A program made the position numbers and the translations under genes. DNA of 6,154 bases from Deltaproteobacteria bacterium. GTDB taxonomy: Bacteria > Desulfobacterota > DSM-4660 > Desulfatiglandales > Desulfatiglandaceae. The DNA lies in NCBI GenBank assembly GCA_018644785.1, contig JABGPV010000289.1, positions 1 through 6,154 on the forward strand, given 5' to 3'. The notes beneath the pieces are model-generated. The model did not search any database, had not been told where the DNA came from, and saw only the letters and a list, made by a program, of their open reading frames with translations. Below, in pieces: positions 5,332 to 6,154 of this stretch (the stretch's first letter is position 1; every line of letters starts with the position of its first letter).

Positions 5332-6154
5332 CTATAGTTTCTGAACCCGCAAATCGGTTTTAATGCGTTGCTCCCGCCCATCTTCATAGGTAATGGTGGT
5401 ATCCATGTGCACCACATCGACATCGGAGTAGAGCGCATCCACGATGTCCTTGTACCGGTCGGTCACAAAGGCACGGCGAAGCTTTGACGTTCGGGTCAGC
5501 TCTTCGTCATCCGCATCAAACACTTTGTAGAGGTTCACGAATTTGTTGATCTTCGCCGGGCCCGGCAGATCTTTGTTGGCCTCCTCGATCTGTTTCTGGA
5601 TCAGGTCATAAACTTCCGGCTTTTGTGAAAGTTCAGGATAGCTGGTATAGTTGAGCTTGCGATCATCGGCCCATTTTCCCACCACCGCGTAATCAATGCA
5701 CATGACAGCGGTAATAAATTCCTTCTTGTCGCCAATGGCCCATGCCTCTTCCACAAAAGGGCTGAACTTCAACCGGGTTTCAAGGTACTGGGGCGAGAAA
5801 GGCCTTCCGTCATTCAGGGTCATCACATCCTTGGAGCGGTCAAATACCACCAGATGACCATCTTCATCAATAAAGCCCCTGTCCCCGGAATAGAGCCAGC
5901 CATCCACCAGGGTTTTAGCTGTGGCCTCTTCATTCTTGTAGTATCCCAGAAAAACGGAAGGACTTTTGGAAAGGATTTCTCCTTCTTCGGTGATTTTCAC
6001 CTCGGTTTCCGGAATGGGTGTCCCCACCGTATCAAACTTGACATCGCCATCCCGATGGACGACGGAAATACCGGCAATCTCGGTCTGGCCGTAAATCTGC
6101 TTGAGATTAACCCCCAACGCGTGAAAAAAGCGGAAATGGTCAGGCCCCATGGCC
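5332..6154 (-). CDS. Long-chain-type acyl-CoA synthetase, C-terminal part, 5' end outside window
   Basis: The frame is open to the window edge and ends with TAG at 5334-5332, leaving about 274 residues of a protein that would normally exceed 600. The true start is upstream of 6154; the Met at 6150 is internal. Numbered from that Met, visible motifs are YGQTE (20-24, adenylate-binding A5), YSGD (87-90, A7), DRSKDVMTLNDG (104-115, the hinge motif A8 in its FAA1-like form), and 'LTRTSKLRR' (218-226) with Lys223 (codon 5484-5482) in the place of the catalytic A10 lysine. These residues bind ATP/AMP and drive adenylation then thioester formation with CoA in the cytoplasm. The A8 variant and the tail 'YEDGREQRIKTDLRV' are typical of long-chain fatty acid-CoA ligases (COG1022), though chain length or aromatic preference cannot be read. 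The next gene, livH, starts 48 bases on with no terminator between, suggesting co-transcription with the importer. Confidence 0.9.
   Translation of the reverse strand, partial: AMGPDHFRFFHALGVNLKQIYGQTEIAGISVVHRDGDVKFDTVGTPIPETEVKITEEGEILSKSPSVFLGYYKNEEATAKTLVDGWLYSGDRGFIDEDGHLVVFDRSKDVMTLNDGRPFSPQYLETRLKFSPFVEEAWAIGDKKEFITAVMCIDYAVVGKWADDRKLNYTSYPELSQKPEVYDLIQKQIEEANKDLPGPAKINKFVNLYKVFDADDEELTRTSKLRRAFVTDRYKDIVDALYSDVDVVHMDTTITYEDGREQRIKTDLRVQKL

Overview
Every gene in this window lies on the minus strand, so transcription runs from high to low coordinates. The layout is that of an ABC importer of the branched-chain amino acid (HAAT/Liv) family embedded among acyl-CoA synthetase genes. The mix of a FAA1-like acyl-CoA synthetase, a Liv-type transporter and roughly balanced base composition suggests an anaerobic, fatty-acid- or aromatic-acid-using member of the Desulfobacterota (Desulfobacterales-like). 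That placement is an inference from protein style, not from a marker gene.

In transcription order: (1) 6154-5332, the C-terminal part of a long-chain-type acyl-CoA synthetase, cut by the window edge; (2) 5283-4399, permease LivH; (3) 4357-3257, permease LivM; (4) a 195-base gap with no clear signal; (5) 3061-1787, a periplasmic substrate-binding protein with a Sec signal peptide; (6) 1726-920, ATPase LivF, starting with TTG; (7) 893-291, a small lipoprotein with a LEA14/WHy-like domain; (8) a strong intrinsic terminator at 242-186; (9) 171-1, the N-terminus of a second adenylate-forming acyl-CoA synthetase, cut by the other edge. The second ATPase (LivG) is absent here and would be expected upstream of position 6154.

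Working model: the binding protein captures a small carboxylate in the periplasm, LivH/LivM carry it through the membrane powered by LivF and an unseen LivG, and the flanking synthetases activate carboxylic acids to CoA thioesters. The substrate may therefore be an organic acid rather than an amino acid. The lipoprotein, 26 bases behind livF, looks like an accessory envelope component of the same transcript.

No CRISPR array, insertion sequence, phage gene, tRNA or rRNA is visible. The most unusual spot is the 119-base junction at 172-290. It holds a 22-base-period direct repeat and a 14-bp terminator whose U-tract ends only about 14 bases before the next start codon, which suggests read-through or attenuation control of the second synthetase. 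I see no convincing evidence for a wholly new system; the rest is a conserved transporter operon.
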